A DNA stretch of 64,000 nucleotides from Streptomyces sp. Ru62 (GCF_002920615.1 NZ_PQSU01000037.1:1-64000); one strand, 5' to 3'; counted from the stretch's first letter, positions 9,544-18,458 are shown. Notes: generated by a model from the sequence alone, not told the origin. Made by a program: numbers and translations.

Positions 9544-10292
9544 CCGATTGGTACCTCCAACGTGGATATGGAGTCCGTTTCGAATGGGGCCCCACCGGTG
9601 CTCAACGGCTTGCACCGGACGTCGCCTGCCTGGTGGTGGTCGACGTCCTGTCATTCACGACATCGGTGACGGTGGCCGTGGAATCGGGCACCCGGGTCTT
9701 CCCCTACGCCTGGCGCGACGACACCGCGCTCACCTTTGCCCGCGACCATGCCGCGGAACTGGCGGTGGGGCGACGGAAGACGACACCGGCCTCCCCCTGG
9801 TCGCTGTCACCGGCGGCACTCCGCAGGGCTCCCTCCACCCCGCGGCTGGTCCTGCCGTCGCCCAACGGATCCGCCATCGCCGCCGCGGCCGGTGCCGCCA
9901 CCGTGGTCGCCGGCTGCCTGCGCAACGCGACGGCCGTGGCGCGATGGCTTGCCTCCCAGGGCTACGGAGTCCCCGAACGACCGGTCGGCGTGATCGCCGC
10001 AGGCGAGCGCTGGCCTGACGGAAGCCTGCGCCCTGCACTGGAAGACGCGTATGGAGCCGGTGCCATCATCGCCGAACTGTCCGAACGGTGCTCCGGCTTT
10101 CTGTCACCAGAGGCCGCCGCCGCACGCAGCTCCTTCTACGGCACCGACGATGTTGCGGAGGCGGTGGCGGACAGCTCCTCCGGCCGGGAACTCGCCCAGG
10201 ACGGATTCGCCGATGACGTCGCGATCGCGACCGAGCTGGACACCACCTCGGTCGTCCCCATTCTGACCGACGGAGCCTTCCGAAGCCGGTGA
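9540..10292 (+). CDS. 2-phosphosulfolactate phosphatase family protein (ComB-like)
   Basis: This 250-residue protein, close to the usual ComB length, contains CLVVVDVLSFTTSVTVAVES at the N-terminus (family VVVDVLRATT) and LPSPNGSAIAAAAGAATVVA in the middle (family PNGTxA--A-A--V--G). It then has CLRNATAVARWL, GVIAAGE and a C-terminal FYGTDDVAEAV. Known ComB enzymes are Mg-dependent phosphatases making sulfolactate in the coenzyme M route. Streptomyces does not make coenzyme M, so the substrate here is probably another phosphorylated acid. The start overlaps the previous stop (ATGA), which places it last in a unit whose first two genes are broken. Confidence 0.72.
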   Translation: MTDWYLQRGYGVRFEWGPTGAQRLAPDVACLVVVDVLSFTTSVTVAVESGTRVFPYAWRDDTALTFARDHAAELAVGRRKTTPASPWSLSPAALRRAPSTPRLVLPSPNGSAIAAAAGAATVVAGCLRNATAVARWLASQGYGVPERPVGVIAAGERWPDGSLRPALEDAYGAGAIIAELSERCSGFLSPEAAAARSSFYGTDDVAEAVADSSSGRELAQDGFADDVAIATELDTTSVVPILTDGAFRSR

Positions 10293-10568
10293 CCAGCCTG
10301 CGGCTGACCTGTCCCCTGCAGCGGACCGAGCCCCGCAAGGCTTCCGGTGCCGCTTCGCGCCCGCCACGTCGGTCATGGCGGACGGTTCGCATCGTGGTGA
10401 CTCGGCCTCGCCGCGAGCGACCGGCCGGGTTCGCGTCATCCGAGCAGGACCCGGGCTGGAGTCAGGGGTCCAGCGCCTAGTCGTTGCGGGACATGACGTT
10501 GGTGGCATGGGTCAATGCCGGTGAAACCGGGGTGTCTCGGCGGGCGTCGGTCGGGTAGCGTGCGGGTC

Positions 10569-10625
10569 ATGTCGAGTCCTGAGTCAGACAGGGTGGGGGC
10601 TTTCGGTCACGCCGTCAGCCCCTGA
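10569..10625 (+). promoter_or_regulatory. Possible 18-residue leader peptide and hairpin before the exporter
   Basis: A TAGCGT -10-like box (10556-10561) lies 7 bases before an ATG that opens an 18-codon reading frame ending at 10625. A GGGGCT/AGCCCC hairpin (10596-10622) overlaps its 3' half. Short leaders with overlapping hairpins are known attenuation devices upstream of phenicol exporters and other resistance genes. The remaining part of 10293-10746 shows no gene. A tail resembling an IS481 C-terminus (THATNVMSRND) can be read on the minus strand near 10485-10515. Confidence 0.3.
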
Positions 10626-10746
10626 ACCACTGAGCTCGCAGCCTGTCGTCGCGCCGCGTTCTGCGGTCGGACGACGTGCGCCTTGGGGGCTGGCCGCGGT
10701 GACGAGATGACTTTCTCGTGCCTCTCCTCACCTCGGAGCCCACTCG

Positions 10747-11925
10747 ATGCCTCTCCCGTTGTACCTACTCGCCCTCGCGGTCTGTGCCATGGGCACATCA
10801 GAGTTCATGCTCGCCGGCCTCCTGCCGGACATCGCCGCAGGCCTCGACGTCACCGTCGGGACAGCGGGCACGCTCACCTCGGCATACGCGACCGGCATGA
10901 CCGTCGGTGCCCCTCTCATGGCCGCACTCGCCCGGAAACGGCCCGGACGATCGAGCCTGCTCGGGTGCGTCCTCGTATTCCTGGCAGCACACGCCTTGGG
11001 CGCCGCCACCGCGAGTTTCCCGGTCCTGTTCGCGACCCGGGTGGTCGCAGCGCTCGCGAACGCCGGGTTCCTCGCCGTCGCCCTGACGACCGCCGCCACG
11101 CTGGTCCCTGCCGACCAGAAGGGGCGCGCGCTCGCCGTGCTGCTGTCGGGCACCACGGTGGCCATGGTTGCCGGCGTCCCTGGGGGATCGGTGCTCGGTA
11201 CCCTGCTCGGCTGGCGGGCCACGTTCTGGGGCGTCGCCGCGCTGTGCCTGCCCGCAGCCATCGGCATCCTCACCGGCATCCCGGCGCGCCGTGGGCAGAA
11301 GGACGCGGCCGAGAGGCCGACCCTGCGAGCGGAGCTCGCACAGCTCGGGAGTCGGCGGTTGCTCGTGGTCGTGTTGGTCGGCGCGCTGGTGAACGCGGCC
11401 ACCTTCGCCGGCATCACGTTCCTCGCCCCGGTCGTGACCGGCAACGCCGGGCTGGGCGAGCTGTGGATCTCCGTCGTCCTGGTACTCTTCGGTGCCGGTT
11501 CCTTCGTCGGCGTCACCGTCGCCGGACGGCTGTCCGACCAGCGCCCCGGACTGATCCTCGCCGTCGGCGGTCCACTGCTGCTCATCGGCTGGCCCGCCTT
11601 GGCGGTGCTGGCCGACCGGCCGGCCGCACTGCTCGTCCTCGTATTCGTCCAGGGTGCGCTGTCGTTCGCGCTGGGCAGCACCCTGATCACGCGGATCTTC
11701 TACGAGGCGGCCGAGGCCCCCACCATGGCCGGCTCCTACGCGACCGCCGCACTCAACATCGGCGCCGCCGTCGGACCGCTCATTGCCGCAACCACCCTGA
11801 CCACTGCGGTCGGGGACCTCGGGCCGCTGTGGGTGAGCGGGCTTCTCGTCGCGGTCGCGCTGCTCATCGCGTTGTCCCTGCGCCCAGTGGTCGCGGCGGG
11901 CCGGAGTACGGAGGTGCTCCGGTGA
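10747..11925 (+). CDS. Chloramphenicol-type MFS exporter (Cmx/CmlR family)
   Basis: This is a 392-residue DHA1 transporter with 12 predicted helices in the inner membrane. The N-terminus MPLPLYLLALAVCAMGTSEF, the MLAGLLPDIA segment, motif A-like GAPLMAALARKRPGR and the conserved VAMVAGVPGGSVLGTLLGWR are characteristic of the Cmx/CmrA phenicol exporters of actinomycetes. Expected function is proton-coupled efflux of chloramphenicol or related drugs. The ATG at 10747 starts the conserved N-terminus directly. A leader peptide/hairpin may lie upstream. The stop overlaps the first codon of an IS481 transposase relic, so the gene may have moved with an IS. Confidence 0.85.
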   Translation: MPLPLYLLALAVCAMGTSEFMLAGLLPDIAAGLDVTVGTAGTLTSAYATGMTVGAPLMAALARKRPGRSSLLGCVLVFLAAHALGAATASFPVLFATRVVAALANAGFLAVALTTAATLVPADQKGRALAVLLSGTTVAMVAGVPGGSVLGTLLGWRATFWGVAALCLPAAIGILTGIPARRGQKDAAERPTLRAELAQLGSRRLLVVVLVGALVNAATFAGITFLAPVVTGNAGLGELWISVVLVLFGAGSFVGVTVAGRLSDQRPGLILAVGGPLLLIGWPALAVLADRPAALLVLVFVQGALSFALGSTLITRIFYEAAEAPTMAGSYATAALNIGAAVGPLIAATTLTTAVGDLGPLWVSGLLVAVALLIALSLRPVVAAGRSTEVLR

Positions 11926-12966
11926 CGCATGCGAACGCCCCTTTGACCATCGCGGGACGCAGGAGGCTCGTCGAGCGCTGCCGCACTCGTGCGATGGCGC
12001 ACGTCGCCGCCGAGGCCGGCGTCACCCGCGCCTGCCTGTCCCAGTGGAAGAACCGATACCACGCCTACGGCGAAACGGAGCTGAGCGACCGCCGGCGTCC
12101 CGTACTCCTCACCGACCCAGACCCCGCCCGAGATCGTCGAACGGATCGAGCGACTGCGGCGGAACCACAAGTGGTCCGCCCGCCGGATCGCGCTCGAACT
12201 CGCGGACCAGGGCGTGCGGATCAGCGAACCCACCGTGGGCCGGTGGCCGGCACGCCTGGGTATCAATCACCGCCGGTTCCTCGACCCCGATGGGTCAGCC
12301 AACCGGCGCCCGCCGAAACGGATCGTGGCCCGCAACCCGGGCCACATGGTCCACCTGGACGTCAAGAAAGTCGGACGCATCCCCGCGGGAGGCGGCTGGC
12401 GTGTCCACGGCTGCGACTCCGCACAGGCCAGGGCCGCCCAGCGTGCGAAGACCGGCGGCGCCAGGGGCGGATACGTCTACCTGCACTCCGCCGTCGACGG
12501 GTTCTCCCGCCTGGCCTGCACCGATTCCCTCCCCGACGAGAAGCAGCCACCACCGTCGCCTTCCTCAGCCGCGCCCGCGCGTTCTTCGCCGCCCACGGCA
12601 TCCACCGGATCGTCCGCGTGGTCACCGACAACGGCGCCAACTACCGCGCCACGTGGCTTCGCGCGCTCGCTGACCTCCCGGGCCTTCCGCCACCAGCGGA
12701 CCGAGCCCTACACGCCTCGGCACAACGGCAAGGTTGAGCGGCACCAGCGCATCCTCGCCGAAGAATTGCTCTACGCCCGTCAGTGGGCCCCGGAGGAGGA
12801 ACCCCCGGATGGTTCGCGGCCCAGCCGCTCAAGGTCACGGGGCCCGCGCGATCGCGGTCCGGAACGTCCATTACAACTACCACCGGCCCCACACCACAGC
12901 CGGCAACCTCCTCCAGCCTCACGCCTGCGCAGGAGCGTCACCAACGTCATGGCCAGCGACACCTAG
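11922..12966 (+). pseudogene. IS481-family transposase, several frameshifts
   Basis: The N-terminal HTH part starts at a GTG (VTHANAPLTIAGRRRLVERC), overlapping the exporter stop. At about 12115 the frame moves to EIVERIERLRRNHKWSARRI and continues through HLDVKKVGRIP (first catalytic Asp). At about 12540 it moves again to TVAFLSRARAFFAAHG and VVTDNGANYRA (second Asp), and then to YTPRHNGKVERHQRILAEEL (catalytic Glu). A final shift gives NVHYNYHRPHTTAGN and the TNVMASDT ending. The order of the DDE residues matches IS481 transposases, but at least three frameshifts make it non-functional. Confidence 0.82.
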
Positions 12967-13274
12967 CGCCCGAGCCTGCCCGCCTCGCCTGCGCGACGTG
13001 GCTGCTGCGCTGCCGCACTGCCGTGCCAGGGCGTCGGCCCTGGCACGTGCGTCCTCAGCGCGGCTCTCCGCCGTCCTGTGCGGCGAAGCGGGAGACTAGG
13101 CGGGCAGCTGGGGAAGCGGAAACCAGTGTGGTGGGTGCGGCACAACGCCGACCTTGGAGCATTCGTCCTTCGTGGCTGCCGGGTGGAGGCCCACTCGCTC
13201 GACAGCGAGTCCGTGGTGCGCCGTTCTGCGCACCCGCCGGGCCGGCGCTCGCGTTGCCCCCTGGTCCAGGTCTG
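12967..13274. other. Intergenic, no gene seen
   Basis: This stretch lies between the IS481 relic and the convergent lipase gene. Apart from the hairpin at 13023-13046 I find no coding signal on either strand. Confidence 0.5.
13023..13046. terminator. Perfect 10-bp terminator hairpin
   Basis: GTGCCAGGGC and GCCCTGGCAC are perfect inverted copies around a GTCG loop. The hairpin sits between the IS481 relic (plus) and the end of the lipase gene (minus), where a bidirectional terminator is expected. Confidence 0.6.
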
Positions 13275-13961
13275 CTACCGGATGAAGTCCCTGACCTGCC
13301 GGTAGACGGACGCGTTGGCGGGGAGAGCGGTGTGCCGCAGACATGCCGTCTTCGTGTTGTGTGCTCCGGTGAGGGGCACGGTGTCGTCGGGGGTGACGAC
13401 GTTGTCGCACGGAGAGCGCCAGGTGGCGTATCGGGTGGTTCCCGGTGTCTCGTCCTTGGCGTTGAGCTGGTTGAGGAACGCTGATCCGGGTCGCATCTCG
13501 GTGCAGGAGGCGCCGCCGCACCAGTAGGCGGCGGGTGTGCCGTGGTTGGGACCTGCCAAGGACACCCAAGCGTCTACCTTGGCGTGCTCTGCAAGGTTCT
13601 TGAGGTAGTAGCGGGAGGAGAGGCCACCCATGGAGTGGGTGACGAGGTCCACCTTGGAGGCGCCGGTGGCAGCGAGTACGCGGTCGATCTCCCGGGCCAG
13701 CTGGGAGGCGGTCGTCGCGTTGGACTGGTTGGTGGGGTAGGTCCACTGATCGAGGCGACCGGCCGGCCAACCGTCGGCGCGGAACCGGTCGGCCATGGTG
13801 TTCCAGGTCGAGCCGTTGCTGTTCCAGCCGTGTACGAAGATGACTGGATCGGGCACGGCCGCCGCGTGGGCCGATACCGCCGGCGCAGCCGCGGTCGGGG
13901 GCAGCAGTGCGAGGGAAGCAATGGCGATCACGCGGGACGTATATCGGATGCTCGATTTCAC
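13275..13961 (-). CDS. Secreted triacylglycerol lipase / esterase
   Basis: This is a 228-residue precursor. Residues 1-36 form a Sec signal peptide: MKSSIRYTSR, a hydrophobic core, and an AHAAA cleavage region. The mature part has the oxyanion strand VIFVHGWNSNGSTW, nucleophile Ser110 in THSMGG, an acid residue in TPDDTVPL (Asp192 or 193) and His210 in CLRHTALP. This is the triad of small actinomycete and Bacillus LipA-like lipases. Cys148, Cys153, Cys185 and Cys207 could form two disulfides, consistent with export. It should hydrolyse ester lipids outside the cell. It stands alone, read opposite to its neighbours. Confidence 0.87.
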   Translation of the reverse strand: MKSSIRYTSRVIAIASLALLPPTAAAPAVSAHAAAVPDPVIFVHGWNSNGSTWNTMADRFRADGWPAGRLDQWTYPTNQSNATTASQLAREIDRVLAATGASKVDLVTHSMGGLSSRYYLKNLAEHAKVDAWVSLAGPNHGTPAAYWCGGASCTEMRPGSAFLNQLNAKDETPGTTRYATWRSPCDNVVTPDDTVPLTGAHNTKTACLRHTALPANASVYRQVRDFIR

Positions 13962-14395
13962 AGGCAGCGTTGTAACGCCGACGAGCTAGGCCGACCCGCG
14001 GCGCACGCCGTCGATCACCCGACCGGCCCGTCTGCTTCACCCCAGGAACGTTTCCCCATGTCGAGTGATCGCGGGCGGTCCGGCGTGCACGGCGCAGCAG
14101 GCGGGCGGATATGAGGTGGAGAAGCAGCTGCTCGCCGCGCACCCGCTGAGTGATGCTCCCGGGGTCGAGGAACCAGCGGGCCGATCCGCGGGACAGGACT
14201 CGGCGGTGAGGCGTGCGAAAACCAGTGGAGCAGCACCGCTGTGCGCCACTACCGTGCTGCCGAACCAAGTCGTCTGGCAAAGGACGGGCCGTTGTACACC
14301 CTGTGAGACCTCCCGAGAGCTGAATCGTCGCGCGTCGCGCATGTGCGCCGCGCTCCTTTTTGCTGCGGATTTCTCACTGAAACCGGTGTACTTCT
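13962..14395. other. Intergenic, no gene seen
   Basis: This 434-bp stretch separates the start of the lipase gene (minus) from the DUF1062 gene (plus), so it should hold two divergent promoters. I could not find a convincing -10/-35 pair or any conserved protein fragment. Confidence 0.45.
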
Positions 14396-14944
14396 GTGCT
14401 CACAAACTGGGTGGTCGTGCCCACCTGCCTGCCGCTCGTCCTCCGACGCTGCCACGCGTGCGCGTCCGAGCGCTTCCGGACAAGCGGTAAGTTTCGGGTC
14501 AACGCACACCACAAGCTCATCGACGCCTGGCTCCTCGCGCTCTGTACCGCTTGCGGGGAAACTGCGAAACTCACGGTCCTGGAGCGGATGAACGTGCGCT
14601 CCGTGCGACCTGAGCTGCTGGACCGGATGCATGACAACGACCCCGGCCTGGCAGCTGAGTTGCTCCAGAATCCGGTCGTACGGCGCCGTAATCGCGTCGC
14701 CCTCGACTGGGAGGACGCCTGGCGCCTCGACACCGGCGGACCGGATCACCCGGACCGCGAGGTGATCGACGTCTCGGTCCGCTTCGCGGCGCGGGTTCCT
14801 GTCCGGCCGGTGCGACTGATCGCTGAAGGTTGCCGTCTTTCGCGGGCCGAGGTCGAAAGACTGCTCACGGAGGGGAAAGTCGTTTCGGCGGTCCGGCTGG
14901 GCGGCAAGCTCTCCGCCGACTTCACCTTCACGCTCAAGCGCTGA
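14396..14944 (+). CDS. DUF1062 family protein
   Basis: The 182-residue product begins with a GTG (LTNWVVVPTCLPLVLRRCHA) and carries two Cys pairs, RRCHACASERF and ALCTACGETAKLTVLERMNV, typical of DUF1062 proteins. The Cys pairs probably bind zinc. The C-terminal half has VRLIAEGCRLSRAEVERLLT, an S4-like or helix-turn segment, and a KLSADFTFTL end. Function is unknown, and the protein is cytosolic. It is a single-gene unit closed by a strong hairpin. No clear ribosome-binding site precedes the GTG, but the conserved N-terminus begins here. Confidence 0.8.
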   Translation: MLTNWVVVPTCLPLVLRRCHACASERFRTSGKFRVNAHHKLIDAWLLALCTACGETAKLTVLERMNVRSVRPELLDRMHDNDPGLAAELLQNPVVRRRNRVALDWEDAWRLDTGGPDHPDREVIDVSVRFAARVPVRPVRLIAEGCRLSRAEVERLLTEGKVVSAVRLGGKLSADFTFTLKR

Positions 14945-14960
14945 GCCCTCCGCGGACGGG

Positions 14961-14993
14961 CGGCCTGTCCGGCGAGGTCCGCCGGACAGGCCG
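14961..14993 (+). terminator. Terminator hairpin of the DUF1062 gene
   Basis: CGGCCTGTCCGGC (14961-14973) and GCCGGACAGGCCG (14981-14993) are a perfect 13-bp inverted repeat with a 7-base loop, 17 bases after the stop codon. Confidence 0.8.
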
Positions 14994-14999
14994 CGTTCA

Positions 15000-16300
15000 G
15001 CGTGCCGTTGTGCAGGGGTCGCCGGCCGGCCGTGACCGGTCACACGGTCGGGGCGGCCGCCTGCGCCGTTCTGGTTTCGTTGCCGTGCGGTGCCGTGCAC
15101 GAAGGCGGACTCCCGATGCCGTGGTCCCGCCGCGCCCCCTGGCCGTCCGCGCCCGGCCTCCGGCCGCCCGTCGGCGGCTCGGTCGTCTCGCCCACCGTGC
15201 CGCGCCGGCCCCTGGCCGTCCGGAGGCTTGCCGCCGAGCTGTGCGGCGTCCTGGCGGCTCGGCCGTGCCCGGCCGTTCCGGCCGTGCGGCGCCTGACCGC
15301 CGTCCGTCCCGCGTGCTGCTCCCCGCCTGTCCGCCGTTGCGGAGGCCGGACTGCCGGCGGTCGCCCCTCCTGCGGCCGCGCCCCGCATGCTGCGCCCGCC
15401 GCCGCGCCGTCGCCGTATTCTCCGTGCCTCCGCGCCGCTCCAGGGCTGCCTGGCGGGCCCGCGCTCGTCCCGCCGTGTTCGTGCGTTCCCGCCCGTGCCG
15501 GTGTGCCGTGTTCCCCGTCCGCTCGTGGACGGGCCGCCGCGCTGTGCCGGCCTGCGGCGCCTCGTCCCGCCGGCCTTGGCCTGTGTCCGCTGTCCCGTTG
15601 CCGCCTGTCCGGCCGCCCGAGCCGCTGCCGCGCCCGAGTCGCCGCTGCGCCCGCGCCGCGCCGCCGTCCCGCTCCCTCCCGGCCGCGCGCCAGGCCGTCT
15701 CGCCGGGCCGGGCCCGGGCGGGCCCCGACCCCGCCCCCGCTACGCCCGGCTGCCGGAGCCGGAGACTCCCCGTTGCCCGGGCCGGCCCGGCCCGGCCGCG
15801 CCGCCGTCGTATCCTCCGCGCGCCGCCGCTCCCCGGCCGCGCGCCGCTCCCCGGCCGCCTGGCGGGCCCGCGCTCGTCCCGCCGTGCTCGTGCGTTCCCG
15901 CCCGCGCCGGGGCGCCGTGTTCCCCGCCCGCAGTGCACGGGCCCCCGCACTGCGCCGGCTGCTGAGTCGGGCCCGCGTCCGCTGTCCCGTTCCCGTCTGT
16001 CCGGCCGCCCGAGCCGCCGCGCCCGCGCCACGCCGACTCCCGCTCCCTCCCGGCAGTCCCGATGCCGACCCCGCCATGACCCCGGCCGCGTCCGACCGGG
16101 CGATAGCCACCGCCAGGAGCAAGGCGAGCGGCCGCACTGGTGGTCCCGCCGCGGCCGACCACCACGCAGGCCCGACCCGGCGGTACGCGAGCCGTTGCGC
16201 AGGGTGTGCTCCGGGCTGGGTATCGCGCGCAGCGGCGTGGCCGCGCGCGGTAGGACAGGCATGTGTGTGACGTCGAGGCGTCATACGCGCTGGTACGGCG
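15000..16300. repeat. Extremely GC-rich low-complexity segment with a diverged long direct repeat
   Basis: This 1.3-kb segment consists mostly of C and G with short Pro/Arg/Ala-type codons open in nearly all frames, so open frames carry no meaning here. Two copies of a roughly 260-290 bp unit can be aligned: 15404-15690 and 15802-16060. Both contain GCCTGGCGGGCCCGCGCTCG (15448 and 15857), then a TGCGTTCCCGCCCG stretch, CTGTCCGGCCGCCCGAGCCG and CCGCTCCCTCCCGG. The offset drifts from about 409 to 390 bp, so small indels have accumulated. I see no family in any frame. On the minus strand a hydrophobic run (PLALLLAVAIA, near 16100) hints at a lost membrane protein with a low-complexity tail. Confidence 0.55.
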
Positions 16301-16319
16301 CGGTTTTGTGACGGCTACG

Positions 16320-16631
16320 TCACGCTGACGCCCCGACGTGGGGGGCTGCGCGGCGGCGCCACGCTCTGGAGCGGCAGCGGCCGGAGCAGTACACCGCGTC
16401 GCGGCGGCAGTCGCCACCGGCGAACGTGATCCGGCCGCACTCCGGGCAGGTCAACAGCCTGATCATGCGCCTGTCGCCGGTCCACTCCGCTTCGGCCAGC
16501 AGCATCCCCAAGGCCATGATCCGGTCGGAGACCCGCCGGGCCCGGTACGCCTGGGCCCGGCACACGTCGTCGCGGTACCGGCGCCTGGCAGACGCGCTCA
16601 GCGCCCACTTGTCGTTGGCGGTGAGCTTCAC
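16320..16631 (-). CDS. Small zinc-ribbon protein, unknown function
   Basis: This is a 103-residue basic protein from a GTG (MKLTANDKWALSASARRRYR). The C-terminal third has a zinc-ribbon pattern: CPECGRITF, then VYCSGRCRSRAWRRR (CxxC and CxxxC), a type frequent in actinomycete mobile-element proteins. Upstream codons in the same frame (EPPAAPEAPPVKLTANDKWAL) resemble the EPAAPGARPGKLTADGKWAL segment of the helicase-associated repeats 600 bp away, so the true gene may start earlier or be a fragment fused to such a repeat. Partners are not evident. Confidence 0.45.
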   Translation of the reverse strand: MKLTANDKWALSASARRRYRDDVCRAQAYRARRVSDRIMALGMLLAEAEWTGDRRMIRLLTCPECGRITFAGGDCRRDAVYCSGRCRSRAWRRRAAPHVGASA

Positions 16632-16664
16632 GGGCGGGGCCTCGGGCGCGGCCGGCGGTTCTGC

Positions 16665-16886
16665 CGGGAGGCCAGTTCGTCAGCCGTGGCTGCCTCCGGC
16701 CGGGACCGGGCGCGCATCGCGGGTGACACCGTGCTCGGTCCCAACTCCCCGTTCCGTCTCCGGTACATCGAGCCTTACGCCGAGGCCGCCCGCGCGTGGC
16801 TGCACGCCGAGGCCGAGGTCATCGACACCACGCACCTCACCCCTGCGCAGGCCGCCCAGCAGATCGCGGAGACCGTCAAGAATTGA
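16665..16886 (+). pseudogene. C-terminal fragment, possibly of a P-loop kinase
   Basis: A good-codon-bias segment reads RARIAGDTVLGPNSPFRLRY, IEPYAEAARAWLHAEAEVID and TTHLTPAQAAQQIAETVKN, then a stop. The ending VIDTT-LTPxQxAxxIAE is common at the C-terminus of small P-loop nucleotide or antibiotic kinases. No P-loop or N-terminal half is present upstream. It is probably a truncated gene. Confidence 0.35.
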
Positions 16887-16988
16887 GATCTCCCGGCGCC
16901 GCACCTCGCAGGTGACAACAAGACTGCCTATGTGGCAACTACGGTGCTTCGGCTCAGCCGCCCGCCGCCCCGTCGGTGTCCGGTCGGG

Positions 16989-17700
16989 TCACCAGCGCAT
17001 CCCGAGCTGGTCCGGCTCGGCGCGTCGCTCGGGGGTGAGCTTGTCGGCCCGGCGCCGGGCGTTGTCCAGCCACGGGCCGAGCTTGATGTCGACCTCCACG
17101 CCGTCGACGTCCACGCGCTCGATGTGCTTCCGCCCCGGCCGCAGATGCCCCTCACGGTCGTGGAACTGCCGCGCGGCGCGCAGGTTGAGCGCCCACTTGC
17201 CATCTGCGGTGAGCTTCCCCGGCCGCGCCCCGGGCGCGGCCGGCTCCAAGCCGAGCGTGCTGCCCAGGAGCCACTGCTGCGCGGGGGTCAGCTTGTCCCA
17301 CCGCTGCCGCTGCGCCGCCGTCCACGCCCCGAGATCCTCGCCCTGCACGACAAGTTCACCCGCCGTCTCGGGCAGCGCATTCCCGGCCCGGACGTGGGTG
17401 CGTGCGAGGGTGAAGCAGCGCTGCCACGCCACGGTCCACCCCAGCGGGCATCATCCCGGGTCGATGACCTCCAAAGCCTCCAGACGGCTCTCAGGCAGCT
17501 CCCCAGCGCCCACCGGCACGGGTTTCCCCTGCGGCGCGCCGTTCGGCCTTCTCCCAGGTCCTGCGGGCCTCGGCGCGCCTGTTCTTGGCCCATACCCCGA
17601 TCGGATGACCGCTGTCCCCGACCGCGTTGACCGGGGGCAGGAAGTGCCGCGCATCCGCTTGTCCCAGGTGCGGTCCGCGTGACCGCCGGCGAGTTCGGCG
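16989..17700 (-). pseudogene. Helicase-associated (HA) repeat region of a DEAD/DEAH helicase, frameshifted
   Basis: Read leftwards, one frame gives ARHFLPPVNAVGDSGHPIGV and WAKNRRAEARRTWEKAERRA. A second frame gives PVPVGAGELPESRLEALEVI and DPG. The third (16989-17432) gives AWQRCFTLARTHVRAGNALP, GELVVQGEDLGAWTAAQRQR, WDKLTPAQQWLLGSTLGLEP and KLTPERRAEPDQLGMRW before the stop. These are the helicase-associated repeats found at the C-terminus of large Streptomyces helicases, which contribute to DNA binding. The ATPase domains are missing and at least two frameshifts are present. Confidence 0.72.
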
Positions 17701-17838
17701 AGGATGGCTGGTCTTGGTGTCGACGGTCACGTAATGCCCCAGGTCGAACGTCACGTAATTCCCCAGCTCCTCGGTTGAACGGCACCCGAGCCGAAGCCGG
17801 TGCCGTGGGCAGGGAATCGCCCTGGCAGACTTCGCCGC

Positions 17839-18381
17839 ATGGGATTGTTCAAGCGAGGCGGAAAGCCGGAAGGCGCCCCGCAGGGCCCCGACCCGGAAGG
17901 GCTGAGCACGCTGCTCCTGCAGGGCGAAGACATGATCGACCAGCTGGCCCGCGCGCACATGTCCTGGGGACTTGGCTCGGCGGACCGGTGGGGACTCGAC
18001 CAGCGAACCGGAGTCATCACCTGGACATTCCCCGACAAGACCGCCACCGCCCCAGCACAGATCCTCAGCAGCTGGAGCCCCTCGTCGTCCTCATGGCGGT
18101 GGGCATGGGCCAACGAGAGCATCCTGCCCGAGATGAGCCGCGACGCCCGCACCGTTCGTGACTGGGGCGAGGCCCATGGTCACGCTGCTCTCGTAGAGCC
18201 GGAGGTCGAGGCCGACGAGCAGACGGCAGGTACTCTCGCGGCCTTGGCCGTCCGGATCACTAAGGCGACAGGGTTCTATCGTGGGCCCGGCGCGAGGTCG
18301 ATCGCGATCATCACGTTCGGACCCGTCACCTTGACCGCCCAGGACGGCAGCACGTCAACCTTCAAGATCAATATCGAATAG
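17839..18381 (+). CDS. DUF6882 family protein
   Basis: The 180-residue product starts at ATG 17839 (MGLFKRGGKPEGAPQGPDPE). The conserved core DMIDQLARAHMSWGLGSADR followed by WGLDQRTGVITWTF, then SWRWAWANESI, is typical of DUF6882. That family is common and uncharacterised in actinomycetes. No signal peptide or membrane segment is present. It ends KINIE. The nearest genes are debris, so context gives no function. Confidence 0.75.
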   Translation: MGLFKRGGKPEGAPQGPDPEGLSTLLLQGEDMIDQLARAHMSWGLGSADRWGLDQRTGVITWTFPDKTATAPAQILSSWSPSSSSWRWAWANESILPEMSRDARTVRDWGEAHGHAALVEPEVEADEQTAGTLAALAVRITKATGFYRGPGARSIAIITFGPVTLTAQDGSTSTFKINIE

Positions 18382-18458
18382 CAGCTGTTGCCGGGGACGA
18401 TGGCCCGGTGCCTGGCCTCGCGCGGCCAGGCATCTCGGCAGCGCCCGGGCTCGGCGGA

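Noticed and set aside
10483..10515. IS481-like C-terminal tail (THATNVMSRND) on the minus strand left of the exporter
   Set aside because: Only 11 residues match and no further transposase sequence follows, so a composite transposon around the exporter cannot be claimed.
13096..14280. 394-codon minus-strand frame over the lipase gene
   Set aside because: The lipase in the neighbouring frame has a signal peptide and catalytic triad; this frame has none.
14830..16311. Long open frames of up to 493 codons across the GC-rich segment on both strands
   Set aside because: All frames are open because stop codons are rare in this composition. The translations are Arg/Pro/Ala strings without any family motif.
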